A stretch of DNA of 64,000 bases from Istiophorus platypterus. Taxonomy: Eukaryota; Chordata; Actinopteri; Istiophoriformes; Istiophoridae. The stretch lies in assembly GCA_016859345.1 (NCBI GenBank), contig CM029118.1:31163501-31227500 (forward strand), written 5' to 3'. A model generated the notes under the pieces. The model searched no databases, had not been told where the DNA came from, and saw nothing but the letters and a program-made list of their open reading frames with translations. This document shows, in pieces, positions 24,813 through 37,779 of this stretch (position 1 is the stretch's first letter; each line of letters opens with the position of its first letter). The translations under genes were made by a program, and so were the position numbers.

Positions 24813-25597
24813 TTATGCTTATCCTGTTCAGACCATAACCAAAGGAGGGAGGCACACACAGAAATTTATTAAAGATAACTCAAAACTTGTTGCTGCTGTT
24901 TAGAATTGTCTTGCACATCCAATGTCTGAGCAGTGACGTCCTTTTACACATTGTGTTTTGTTTGAGCTGTACAAAGTATAATTACAGATTAATACATGAT
25001 TTCAATTATTTGGTAGACAATAAACAATTTAAACATTTTCAAATATACATAAAGATTAAAAAATATAAACCAAACAAACAAAAACAAGGAAAAAGAACAA
25101 AGCAGCTGGCAGCTGTGATCCAGTGATGCCACCCAGATGATGGTTTTAAGGAAAAGATATCTCATCTCTCTAAAGACGTATTTCCTGGATTTCTCTTTCT
25201 TCACATCTTTTCCTGCATCTCTCCTCAAATCTTCAGTAGGAGGAACTAAGATACTTGGAAAAAAAGCGAGTGAAGGAAACACAAAAAAGGGAATTTGCCA
25301 TTGCTGAGATTCCTTGGTGTCTCTTTCTCATTCCCAAGATGCTGGCCATGAACGCAGCACATAACTCCACTGATCTGGTGGCCAAGCTTTGAGTCTTCCA
25401 CCATGTGGCTCAAGTTATTTCTATTGGACTTCCAGCAGATGAAGCCAATTTACCTGCCAATTCAACTCCACAACTAGAGTTCTCTATAAATGATATCATA
25501 AAAAATGGATAAAAATAAATCATTACAACATTCAGAGACTATCATAATAGTTAGTTTTATCTTCAGAATGTCTATATTTTTCTGACATGGCACATTT

Positions 25598-25631
<34 letters not shown>

Positions 25632-25632
25632 A
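25598..25632 (+). repeat. (TA)n(TG)n microsatellite
   Basis: About ten TA units running directly into seven TG units. Confidence 0.93.
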
Positions 25633-26344
25633 AATAATTCTTACAGTACTGTATGATTTATTGACTTGAATTTGGCAAGTGATCTTTTCCTGAGGTAAAA
25701 TCATCAGAATTATCTTGGAAAGGAGCAAGGTCTTATATCTACTCTGGTAACATCAAAAGGCCAGCAGATATAATGGATATCTCTCCTACCTGCAGTTAAA
25801 ATCCCCCTATTTCTCCTGTCTGTCCATGATGACAATAAACATTAAGTTTCATTTGTGCATCACCTGTGACTATCATTTCTATCTGGCTGATGGAGCAGCT
25901 TGTTGGCCTGCACCCTGACAGGCCTTCCGTAGCTCAATCCCCATCTAAATACAATCGTGCCTTTTCTGCTTGTTGGGGATGTAATATTTATATTATGTTA
26001 TGGTGCAGTGTAGTTCTATATGATACTGTAGTATCTTGATAGAAGTTATATTGAGATTACTTTTGAGCATAATTTAAAGTAAATCCTGGAATTTACCTGT
26101 TCACCTGTCTCCTACCTACAGTTAATTTTGGCTTATTTAACTATCACCATTATCTTTTCCTAGCCTTAAACAGTTAAAGACCTCTGGATAATCATCAGAA
26201 AAGAAAATCTGATGGTGAAGGACTAGTTACTGTTTTTTGGGAAATATGCAGCTTTTTTTTTAAGAGTATGAGAATTGTAGATCATTCTAAATTTCATATC
26301 TTTGCATTAACTTCCGAGCTGGAGTCTGAATGAGCTGGAGTCAG

Positions 26345-26355
26345 AATATATATGC

Positions 26356-26452
<97 letters not shown>

Positions 26453-26485
26453 TGTGTGCGTGTGTTTGTGTGTATGTGTGTGTGC
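26345..26485 (+). repeat. (TA)n(TG)n compound microsatellite
   Basis: TA run at 26345-26369, then about 40 perfect TG units to about 26449, then degenerate TG to 26485. Confidence 0.96.
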
Positions 26486-26879
26486 CAGATTAGGTCCACT
26501 GTAGGGATGCTCTAAAGTTTACGCTGCTGTGATTGGCTGTTTCACTGGCAGGCAACTGATGACGCTCTGTGCACGTGTTGCAGTTTTTCTCAACTGGTTA
26601 AATACAAAAACTGGTCCCTGTAGCACAAAACCCCACATCCTTAAAACATTTTGTTTTGTGAGTATGCACAACAAAGATGTAGGCTGTTGCTCCAGTTTTT
26701 TGTTTTTTGCTTACTTTTTTTTGTTTTTTTGTCATACTTGTTTAAATTTTTACTAGTAACTCATTAAGGATTCACCCATTCTTCAAACTTGCTAGGAGAG
26801 AGAGATCCAGTCTGTTTTTTCACTGTGAAATTGCGTCTTCTCCTTTTTCGAATACTATTATTCAGCAATGCTTCAGTCG

Positions 26880-27320
26880 AACAGCAACCCCACAGTCACA
26901 TTGGTTACACCAGGTACCAACTGCTGACAATGACGCCAGCCAGCATGGTGTCCAGTTCAATGCACATCCCCACAGAAATCAGGTGGAGGACAGACAGAGA
27001 ATGAAGAGGAGAAACTAAGGGATGAGGAAAGAGAGTTGTTTCTGGACAACAGAGACTGGTGGAGAGGAGTGTGTCTCCCTTCTGTCATTATGGGCACTCA
27101 GAGATCACTAATAAGATGGATGGGCTAGAGGCCCTAGTAAATTGGAGAGATTTTCCATGAGTATAGTGTTATGTGTTTCACAGACGCATGGCTACAGGAA
27201 GATACTGCAGATCCCATCACCACCATCAACAGCTTTCATGCAGTCCGGGGGAAAGGATGGAATGTTTCTGCTGTCCGACCACTGAACTGCTGGGACAACA
27301 TCTATGGTGTCATGTCCCAC
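26880..27320 (+). mobile_element. degraded LINE endonuclease (APE-like) N-terminal fragment
   Basis: Around 27070-27250 the conceptual frames read LPSVIMG-x-LRSLINKMDGLEALVNW, then SVMCFTDAWLQEDTADPI, then INSFHAVRG. These are the first conserved blocks of the apurinic-like endonuclease of L2/CR1-type fish LINEs (S[LI]-x-NKxDEL and the F-T-[ED]-x-WL metal-binding Glu/Asp block). The frames need at least one shift and contain a stop, so it is a pseudogene. About 27330 onward belongs to a different repeat. Confidence 0.7.
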
Positions 27321-27329
27321 TCTGCTCTG

Positions 27330-27540
27330 TAGGTCAATTTTTCTTAGTTTTGTCACTTGTTTTAGTTTTCCTCTTCATTTTGGTGTCACTAACTTGTTTC
27401 AGATCCCCACTTATTTCCTAGTGTCCTATTGCCTCCCCTCTCCTAGTGTAATTAGTCTCTGTGCTGCCTTCCCTCTTTGCCAGTTTGTTTATGTTCCTTG
27501 TGACAAGAATTTTGGCTTTCTCCTGTTGGGTTTCTGTAAA
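27330..27540 (+). repeat. unclassified dispersed repeat, copy 1
   Basis: Matches 46925-47130 in the same orientation: TTCATTTTGGxGTCACTA, ATTGCCTCCCCTCTC, AGTGTA-TTAGT-CTGTGCTGCCTTCC, TGCCAGTT and TGTTCCTTG-TGACAA recur in order. Pyrimidine-rich. It may be an LTR or 3'UTR of a retroelement, but I cannot place it. Confidence 0.6.
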
Positions 27541-27645
27541 TAATAACTATAAAGAGTGTAGTCAAGATCTGATCTATATGAAAAGTGCCCTGAGATAATA
27601 TCTGTTATGATATGGTGCTATATAAATAAAATTGAATTGAAATTC
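27528..27645 (+). mobile_element. L2-type LINE 3' tail
   Basis: TGTAAATAATAACTATAAAG, then CTATATGAAAAGTGCCCTGA, then GGTGCTATATAAATAAAATTG, ending in ATTGAATTG-like short repeats. This is the conserved 3'UTR and tail of fish L2-type LINEs. Confidence 0.8.
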
Positions 27646-27810
27646 AATTGAATTAATACTGTTGGAGTTCCTGTTTTTTGCTTGGTTATAGCTTAGTCTT
27701 AATCTTGTATTTTGGCCAGACAGTATTGGATTTGTTTGCATGCCCTGTTCTGTCTGCCAGTGTACCTACCTTTTTCCAAGAAAAGATGTTGATTTTTGTT
27801 GAACCAAGAG

Positions 27811-29073
27811 GGCTGTTTCACAAAACATAGATAGCACATTAGAAATGTGATTTTTCAGATATCCTGGCTGAATTTAGCCATGACTCAGTTTCATGAAAGC
27901 AGTGGAGCATTACATACCATAGAGACTTATTCTGTGCTAGCCTGGTGCAGACCAGGCAGACAGCCAGGCTAGGTTTATCTGTTTGTGTAAAGGCCAAGGC
28001 CCATCTGTGGCATCTGGCATCTGGAATGCGCCAACGGCATCAGAGTTTTTTTTTTAACAGGGCAAGGCCCGCAAGCGGGGTATAGAACATGTGTCAGGTC
28101 CATAGAAATGGCTTGGTTTTCAATTAAATCCACATTTTTTCTATAAAAGCATGACTGTTTTTTTCTCTGCAACCTTTGCCACAAGTAAACAAAACTAAGT
28201 AACACTATGTAGCTTATGTAGGAAGTAATTAACTAGTAAGAATGATTCTTAACTGTACATTAACGTATAGCTAGCATTGTTAATTATCCCATAAGACCCC
28301 ATGGTGACACATGGGTCACATACCCAAATGGTGGTGCATTAGTGGGACATTTCAAGTTTTTCAATATTCCCCCAAATTTTCTTTTAAGAAAACATGAGAC
28401 CAGACTGTTCTAGGTTAAAATTGCAGTGAAACACTGTGTTTCTTGATTTGCTTTATACTACTGCAAAATAATGTCTTCTTTTCATGACAGAATAATTGAA
28501 GACTTCAATTAAAGTGATATACCATACATGGTTTGATGTATGGTGCCCATATCTACTCCATTTCAGCATGAGTAAATCTGTGTTCAACCCATGACATCTT
28601 TGAAGAAAGCCATACATGCACATGTTTCTGAATTACTTTAACTTTACATAGCTGCACCTACCACCGTAGGTTGGCCTTTGTGAAACGTAAAAAGCCAGGA
28701 TGCACTGACCAGATTATGTCAAGCCTTGCTTTATATATAGTTTTACATACTACGTATCCAGAAGGTTCTCAAACAGCTTCACGGTTGTTGTTTACATTCT
28801 TTTCTCAGTTAACCTGGCAATGGAAAGACATTGGCCCATTAAAAGGACTCTGACGTCTTTTGATGTACGTCAGATGCCACCAACAGGCTTAGGCCTTAAC
28901 ACAAACAGATTAACCAAACCCAGTTGTTAGCCTGATCCAGAGCAGACTAGCTTGCACAAAAGAAATCTTCGTGCTAACTTATATGCCCTGCTGTCGTTAA
29001 ACTGAATCATGGCTAAATTCAGCCAGGCTATCTGAAAAAATCATAGCTTAATTTTTGGTTTTGTGAAACAGCC
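27811..29073. mobile_element. non-autonomous DNA transposon with long terminal inverted repeats (about 200 bp)
   Basis: The left end GGCTGTTTCACAAAAC (27811) is mirrored by GTTTTGTGAAACAGCC (ends 29073). The inverted match continues inward for about 200 bases with shared blocks TTTTTCAGATA-CCTGGCTG, AATTTAGCCATGA-TCAGTTT, TTATCTGTTTGTGT-AAGGCC and GGCATCTG. The interior (about 800 bases) has no transposase. TTAA follows the right end (29074-29077), but AGAG precedes the left end, so the target duplication is not confirmed. Candidate superfamilies are Kolobok (TTAA) or PIF/Harbinger (TWA); unresolved. Confidence 0.8.
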
Positions 29074-29414
29074 TTAAGGACAACTGTGGGGTAGAATTTA
29101 CTCTTTATAGTTGTTTTCCATATTATTTCCTATGCAATTTTGACATAAAAATTTCTCCTCAGGGGTTATTAAGATGTTTCTGACTGTGATTCATTCCAAA
29201 AAGCACAGACATATTTTCCCTAACCATAAACACTATTCACCGGTTTCCAAATGTTTCAGTATGCCAAACTGTTTCTGCATAACTCATGGAGGATACACGA
29301 GCTCTCAGTATAATTAACTCAAGTCATCAAAGCCTAAACTCAAAGACCACACCTTTCTCAAGGTGCAAACACTAAGCTTCAAAATTGCTAACACACCAAT
29401 CAGAGTTGCAAGAC

Positions 29415-30480
29415 AACAGAAAGGAGGAGGAAGAGGACGAGGATGAGGATGAAAACAACAGCAACAACAAAGACAAGTAATCAAAATTAAATCTGTGCCA
29501 CTCTAGTTCATGATGTACTCATAAATCAGGGACAATAAGAGAAACTGGACAGTTACTGTAACCCAACCCAACCCCTATCCATACTTTCAGAAGGGAAAAC
29601 TGGTCTTTTGCCTTGTTGTTACTGTGATACGTGAAATGTTGTAGTGCATATAGACTGACTCTCCACTTTGTTTTCAGTGTAGTTTTTGCTGTAGCACAGT
29701 AATAAATGATGAGGGGTTAGTAATGATCAAATTTTGTTTTTGCAAAACAAGGCATCCATATTGGAGTTAGTCAGAGACTTCTCAAAGCTGAGCTGGAGAA
29801 TATCATGATTGCCAGAAATGGCATCCAATTAAAGGATATTCAAATCCAAATAGCTGAAGACATGTAGCCTCCCTAGGAATTACAAGAGTAATTGACCCAA
29901 TTGCTCAGAAGAACCACAAAAAGACAAAGCAGCTGTATCGTGTGACTTTTGGAAAGGAATTCAAACAGAGTTCAGGAGCAACAATTCTAATATGTTAGGT
30001 AATCGCTATGTGTATAGAATTTTTACAGTACATACTTTAGGTATGTCCCTTTTCTCCAGCCTATCAGTAATTTATGTTACTTTAATGTGTTACATTAACT
30101 GCAGCACACAGTCTTTAATTCCAGTACAGTATTACAGCACTACAGTATTGTATTTGTAGTGAAATGTGTGTTTTTTGACTGTGAATCCTTGAGCTGGATG
30201 CCATGGCTGACCCACATGAAGTAGATTTTCACCAATGAGGCAGGGTTCAACCTCATAAAGGAGCAAAAGGGGGCACAACATCATTGGTCACTGCCATCAC
30301 ACAAGTTCATGGCCAGAGGGTAGGCAATGCCATCTTATGTGCAGCCATTATCAATTGTGGCATCCTCCCCCACCCTGTCTAAGTGGGTCCATACAACATG
30401 GCACAACTCCTTCAATTTGTAGACCAGATGCACAATATCATTCTTCAACAGAAGGGTGAGCCAGGACAACTAGAGCAAGC
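29415..30480 (+). mobile_element. IS630/Tc1-mariner-type transposase remnant
   Basis: An N-terminal Arg/Gly-rich region (29418-29455, GGAGGAGGAAGAGGACGAGG-like) is followed by a decayed helix-turn-helix part near 29780-29990. The core near 30185-30470 reads ELDAMADPHEV, an interrupted EAGFN-like block, then NAILCAAIINCGILPHPV and VGPYNMAQLLQFVDQMHNI. These correspond to the first catalytic Asp region (here F-x-x-[DQ]-E-A-G-F-N) and the following 'G-PYN' block of IS630-like fish transposases. Stops and frameshifts are present throughout and the last catalytic residues are not seen. Confidence 0.7.
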
Positions 30481-31180
30481 CCAATATGTTGTCAAGATGG
30501 CTAGCTATATACGTGACTTCATGGCTCTCGTCTTTTGAGTTCTGACCATCTTGATACCCAAATTGCTGAAGGCTTTGGCTAAAGAATGGGCTGTGAGTCC
30601 CCTGCATCCAACCTCTACTGAGAGACACCTCACTAATGCTGACAGTTGCTGGCCTGTCCTGCATAATTGGAGAGCCTCCTTTCAAAGGCCTTTTCAAAGT
30701 GATCTTCCCATGAGACTTTTAGCTCCGGCTTCACAGCTTGCTCGGTGGACTCAGACACAAGGACAATGTCTGGTTGGAGCGTGATTGTGAGATCCTGAAA
30801 TGTGTGTGAAGAAACATGCTTTTGTCAGTGTTTGACAACAGCATTTGGTCAGGCTTGAGATCAAGGAACAGACTTGGGAACTGCTGACTCAAGACCAGAA
30901 TAAGGAACAGAGTCAGGATTGTTGCAGGAATAGACATGTCCCCCATTAAGTGTCAATTGTAGTGATGGGCAGCTAAGACTATGGGTCGCTGGGTAGTGGA
31001 GTCTCTGTGGTGCTGGTCAGTTGAGTTTCCCAGTGGCATTGGGAGCTATGATAACTGCATCTTCTGTGGGCTACACAGAATTAGATAAAAATGGCTAGGC
31101 AAGTACCCAGGTAAGGGATCTTCAGAATCTGGATCAGACAGTAGGCTAGCTGAGTGCACACTAGAGGCTAGTAGGTCAGC
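30481..31180. other. unassigned repeat-like sequence
   Basis: 30540-30780 reads like a decayed repeat (CTACTGAGAGACACCTCACTAATGC and nearby) but I cannot assign a family. No intact frame. Confidence 0.35.
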
Positions 31181-31380
31181 GGCCAGTCAACTGGGATGCA
31201 GGCTTGAGATTAGATGCCTGGGGTTCAGGCTGGTGGGTAGAGAGCTGGAAACTAGCCAACCAGGATGCAAACTAAGGCTAGAAGGTTGTAGGCTACCCAA
31301 CTGGGGTGCAGGTGGCTACCAAGCTTAGCAGCAGGTTGCAGGCAAACCAACCCAAGCCTTACATTTAAGAAGCAGAAGTT
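31180..31380 (+). repeat. degenerate tandem repeat, about 30-70 bp units
   Basis: Recurring words CAACTGGGATGCAGGCT, CAACCAGGATGCAAACT, CAACTGGGGTGCAGGTGG, together with GGCTAG/GGTTG-GCAGGC between them, mark an imperfect tandem array. Confidence 0.55.
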
Positions 31381-33138
31381 TAGCAGACTCTGGAACTGAC
31401 TGATGATTTGCAGACTGGGAGACAGACTGGTGGCTAACAGGCCTTGAGACTGGTTGTGAATCCGGGGAGTTTTATGAAATTCTTAATCCAATTTGTAATG
31501 CATTCCTCAACCCTAGCTTTGAGGATGCTTCCCTCTGTACCAACTACAGAGTCACCTCTTTATATTCCCTATTAAGAACCCTTTTCCAGTCACCATGGAG
31601 GCAAATGAGGGTAAAAGACAAGTCATAAAGTTCATCCTTATATACATTAATGAGTCTAATGGCTCCATGGTTGGCCAGAATGTACTGTCACAGCTGATGC
31701 CAGAGAAACAGGGGAACAGGGGAAATGTTGTGTTTTCTGAAATGTTGTCATGTTTTGTGGAATGTGTTTTCTGAAATGTCCATTTTTTGAAATATCGTGT
31801 TTTGACCCTCAAGGCCATCGTATAGCTTAATTTTTCATTTTTGTGTAGCTTTTAAAAATATTTTTCATCCAAATAGTAATGGCAGAGAAGCAGATTATAG
31901 GTGACGTCATTCATTTAGGGTTTTCTAGCTCAAATTTATAATTGAGCATTACTCTCCCCATTTCCCTTGCTTCACGCCAGCACTTCAGCCAGTTCTCCTC
32001 AGCCTCCCTGCCCAAAGCATCACTCCTCCTTCAATCTCTCTAAAAAATACCTGTTTTATTGTGACTCACTGTGTTTTTGCATCTGTAATTTGCATCTGTA
32101 TTCCCACTATATCTTGTAACAAAATCATTAAATTAAAAAAAAGACTTTTAAGGTTACAGTAAGCATTAGGGTTAGGAGAATAGTAGTTATGATTAAAAGG
32201 GATCTAATTGTGCTTTTCCTTTTTCCCCCATCATATATACAAAGTTACAGTGTCTAATGTTCATATTAAACAAAAATAATGAGGTAAACATATGTAAAAC
32301 AAATCCCTGTGAGACAAAAATTTAGGCATAAGACTTCTCTGAATGCTAGGTTTCAAAGGTTTGTTTTTTTTTTACTATTTCCACTCCAAAAACAACTCAT
32401 TCTCCCAAAACAGCCTACAGTACAATTATAGGTATTTCATGTACTCCAGCACACCAGTAACCGATGGTGAAAGTTTAACATTTGAGTGGCAGAAACAGGG
32501 AAAAAAAAATTATAATAAATAAATAAAATATATATATATATGGATTATGAGTGAAAGACTAAACTCTGCATTATATCAGAAAATAAGCAGGTGAAGGGAC
32601 TAATCTGTACCAAACAGGGACATCCTGCTGTAATTCTTGCTCCTTGCTGTGTATGTTCATCCTGGCCTTTCTCATGTTCTGGATTGGATTCAGATGGACT
32701 TGAGAATTTGCAATTTCAAATCAATTATGTTGGGAGCATGTAGTATTAAATACTAATTACAATTTAAAGTTTGCTCTCAGAAACCCCACATTGGTAAGAG
32801 GATGAGGTAGTGCTTAAAAGTGCTGGGTGTGCTACTCTTTGGCAAGGTTCCACATATTTGGCCTCCTTAAAAGTTGGCTTTTAAGGAGGCCTCTAAAAGG
32901 GTCCTGAGCTAATATTGCCGGTTTCAGTCAGAGGCTCAACTGAGGGGCTAAATAACAGGTTGTTTGAGATATATTAGGTCTGTTTTTGAACTGTGAATCA
33001 TGCAAAGCTACTAATGGAGTCCCAGAGTAAAGGTATAGAGCTGGAAATTAGCATTGAAGGTCACATTTAAGGTTTACTACATCTCGAGGAAATGAAGGGA
33101 AGTCATTGTAATTTACTCTGAAGTCATCAAGAGACTAA
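31381..33138. other. no recognisable gene; AT-rich with short repeats
   Basis: A TA run at 32528-32540 and poly-A/T tracts. The minus-strand frame 31552-31818 has no recognised motif. Confidence 0.4.
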
Positions 33139-34375
<1,237 letters not shown>

Positions 34376-34379
34376 AGCC

Positions 34380-35090
34380 AAATTAGGGATAGAAATGTGG
34401 GTCTGTCTACCTGTCGGTCGGTCAGTTGAATGGATTGACACAAAATCTTGATGATGCTTTCCTACTGACTATGGTAATTTCTTGCTTTTTCCTGTAGTGC
34501 CAGCATTAGTTTTTGTGGGGTTTTTTGGCTTAAAAAAAAATTCAGATTCAAGTTATTTATTGTCATATTATTTATCTGAACAGTGGCGGTTGAACCTTCA
34601 AGAAATAGCTATTGGTAAAAATATTGATTGTCCCTCTGACTTTGTTGTGTGCCTGACCTTTCTTCTCATGCCACCAGCAGGTCAAAATTTTTACATATCC
34701 TATGAGTTACTTCAACATCTAAGAGACGGCTTGGTACCAATTTTTGTAACAACATCCTTGGTTCCCACAAGACTCATTTCTAATTACTTTGGTGATCCTA
34801 TGACTTTTCATCTAGTACCACCATCAGATCATAATTTCAATTTGTCCAATGCCTTGGTTTAAGATCAAATACTCGGCTCACTTTGTGTTTAGTGCTAAAT
34901 AGAAAATACCACAATTCTGAATGGTGGTAATGGTAAACAATTTTTTTAAGCAACACCTTAATAATTTTAGTGTGAGCATGTTGACATACTGATGTTAGTA
35001 TTCAGCTCAAAGCACCATGCCTAAGTATAACTTTAAAGAGCTGATGATGTGTCTGTAAACTCTTCTTGTTCACAGACACAATCTTGTTAC
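34380..35090 (+). repeat. acanthomorph dispersed repeat, copy 1
   Basis: Ordered landmarks of a very common fish repeat: GGATTGACACAAAATCTTG, CTTTGGTGATCCTATGACTT, TTTCATCTAG, ATTTCAATTTGTCCAATGCC, TTGTGTTTAGTGCTAA, GTGAGCATGTTGACATACTG, TTCAGCTCAAAGCACCATG. Non-coding; the 126-codon frame at 34482-34862 is a by-product. A second copy is at 48325-48640. Confidence 0.7.
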
Positions 35091-35714
35091 ATCTGTCTGT
35101 GTCAATTAAACTAATAATCTAACTAACAGCTACTAATTCTGATCACTTTGTGGAGATCCACATTTTGACCTTAAAGGGAACTTTTGGGTTATATCCCATA
35201 ATTGTGGCTATTGTGGCTCTATGGCTCATGCCTTCATTGCATTTGCCACCTCCAGTGTTGAAATTCTGGGAACAAGATTCCTGTAAAACAGTGTTAAGTG
35301 GGGCAGTGAGTGTCAAAATAAATGTTTTGTGCAGAGGATTCATGCACCATATATCACATCATGTATTCTTTTCAATTTGTTACCAAGTCTTCAATTGTTC
35401 TGTAATTTTTCTTCTGTATGAACAGAAATTCATACAGATATTCCATGAGAGGCCAAATATTACTTACACTTTTACAACAAAGTGTAGGCACAACTGTTAA
35501 TGTGTGCAAATGACAAGTAACTCCTTGAAGGCTAATTGTGACAGATTTAGACAAGATCTGTGGTTAGTAAATTTATATTTTGCTACTTATGCATTCAATC
35601 AGTTTTCTACTGTCTGCTATGCCTTTGTTCGCTCTTTAATAATAGCTGCTGTGTTTCCTTTCTTGCAAATAATATGCTTCACTTCTTCATATGCCTCCAT
35701 CAAAAGATGTTGCT
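35091..35714. other. no recognisable feature
   Basis: Overlapping ORFs on both strands (35150-35500 + and 35143-35343 -) carry no motif. 35560-35714 directly abuts the inverted long-TIR copy and could be interior sequence of a longer family member. Confidence 0.35.
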
Positions 35715-36340
35715 ACCATCAAAACTGTGAAAAGAAGACATTATTTTGCGGTAGTGTAAAGCAAATCAATGACAGAAACACAGCGTTTCACTGCAATTTT
35801 AACCCAGAACAGTCTGGTCTCATGTTTTCTTAAAAGAAAATTGGGGGGAATATTGAAAAACTTGAAATGTCCCACTAATGCACCACCATTTAGGTTTGTG
35901 AAACCTGTGTCACCATGGGGTCTTATGGGATAATTAACAATGCTAGCTATATAACAATATGCCATTAAGTCATTGGTCTCATTAGTTAACTAGTTTCTAC
36001 TTAAGGTGCATAGCATTACTTTGTTTTGTTCACTTGTGTCAACAGTTGCAGAGAAAAAAGAAGTCATGCTTTTAACCCATGGTGCCATAAAAGTCGAAAT
36101 TGCTGAAGTAGGTAAATATATGTGGATTTAATTGAAAGCAAGACATTTCTGTGGACCTAATGCTTCATTTTCTAAACTCCACCAGTGGGCATTACCCCAT
36201 TAAAAAGAACTCTGGCATCTTTAGACACATATCAGGCGCTATCTATGGGTGTTGGCCTTAACACAAGCAGATTAATTAAGCCAAGCTGTTAGCCTGTTCC
36301 GGACCAGGCTAGCTCCACAGAATAAGTCTCCATGATCATA
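35715..36340 (-). mobile_element. second, partial copy of the long-TIR element, inverted
   Basis: The reverse complement of this stretch matches 27905-28490: AGACTTATTCTGTG, the ACCAGGCTAG block, AATTAAATCCACAT, AAAAGCATGACT, TTTCTCTGCAAC, TTAATTATCCCATAAGACCC, GGTGGTGCATTAGTGGGACA and AAGAAGACATTATTTTGC recur in order. Both termini are missing. A small insertion near 36085-36115 is absent from the first copy. Confidence 0.8.
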
Positions 36341-37763
36341 CTTATGGGCATTGCCCTCAAAGAGAAACAACTGAAAGCAATATCTTCATGCCAAAGGTAG
36401 AATTACCAAAAGCTGTCTTGCTTTGTGCATGGGGCAAAATAACCTCCTCTTCCATATTTGTTAACTATCGGTAACAACCAGTTCGTGGTACTCTAAAAAT
36501 GGGAATGACAGAAACAGTAAAAACTTTGAGAAGGAATAAATGTTGTATTCACAGACTACTAAGACCATGATACTCCCTGTCTGGTATCTTAAGGATACCA
36601 CACCCACTAATATACAGGTGAAATCAGTAGAACAAGTTCAGAAATCAGCCTGGTATATACTTTGGGTGTGTCTTGCCTTATTGCAAGGCCAAATCAACAA
36701 CAAATCAAGTCCACAATTCTTACAATACTTTCCTTAGTGGGAAGTGTTATAGTATCTATAACCTGAGACTTGAGGTAGGATTCTGTGTCTGAAGAGGGGT
36801 CATTAAGGTCAAACTTGTTAATGTTTGATTTTTTGCTTACCAGACTGAAAGTCAGGTCCAGTCAGCCATGCAGTGCTTTGCAAGGAAACAGCAGGTATGG
36901 ATCATGAGCCATGATCAGCTGGGTTGAGCTCTGAAGGAATTTGTTTCCACCATTTGGTTGAGATTGCTTGTCTAATGTGTTGGACTCTGTTGCCTACATT
37001 CGCATAGAATCGAGTCTGTTTATTGTTGATAGAGCCTAGCGCAACTTTATTGTTCAGAGAAAAAAGAAAAAGTCTATGTGCAGGTCTCTACTACTCATAG
37101 TAACTTCTGCTATTTCAAAAGCAAGAACTGCCCCAGAGAGTTCTCTTTTACGGGTGCCAGCTTGATTTGCCAAAGACGAATCAAGCTTCTGAATGGCAAT
37201 CTGTGTCAGTCAATTTTCAGGTAGACTGCAGCACAGATAGCTTTAGTAGATAGATCTGCGAACATGCACCGCTCCCTTGAGCTAGCAGTATATCAGGAGA
37301 GAGGTGTTTAACAGCAGGGAATTTGTAGGTATTGAAGACACTGGAGTGAGTTTTTCCATTTCGTCCACTCTGCTTTTCTGCTTTCAGGCAATGGTGAGTC
37401 CCAATCACCCTTTTCCAGAGACAGCTCTTTGAGCTGTTATCTGCCTTGTATACTGATGGGTGAGAGAAGGCCAAGAGGGTCAATGATGTTATTTATGGTG
37501 GAGAGTATGTATCTGCATGTAAATGGCTGGTCATCTTTCTGAACTTGGAAGGTGAAAGTGTCTGTAACTATATTCCGATGTTTCCCCAAGCTGTGCTGCA
37601 TGGGAGCACATTGGCAGAGAAATCAAAATCTCTGATGCTAGCCGCACAGTCTTCTAGAGGGAATTTGTACTTGACGGCATCACTGTAGAAACCTAAAAGT
37701 CTCTTTCTACTACCAGTCTCACATCCGAGCCGAACTCTCTTTCTGCTTATTTTTCAGTTCTTC

Positions 37764-37779
37764 TGAGGCATTATATTGC
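37764..37779 (+). repeat. target-site duplication, left copy
   Basis: TGAGGCATTATATTGC, identical to 38454-38469. Confidence 0.9.

Larger units (their letters stand above)
24149..26340. other. downstream of the unidentified gene: 3'UTR/intergenic
   Basis: Holds the CTATR repeat and a TA/TG run at 25598-25632. The minus-strand frame at 24989-25282 is low complexity (Phe/Leu/Lys-rich) and not convincing. Confidence 0.4.

Noticed and set aside
24989..25282. 97-codon minus-strand frame
   Set aside because: C-terminal half is Phe/Leu/Ile from AT-rich DNA, no domain, no acceptor/donor arrangement.
34482..34862. 126-codon + strand frame
   Set aside because: Falls within the acanthomorph dispersed repeat; several landmarks of the repeat lie inside it.
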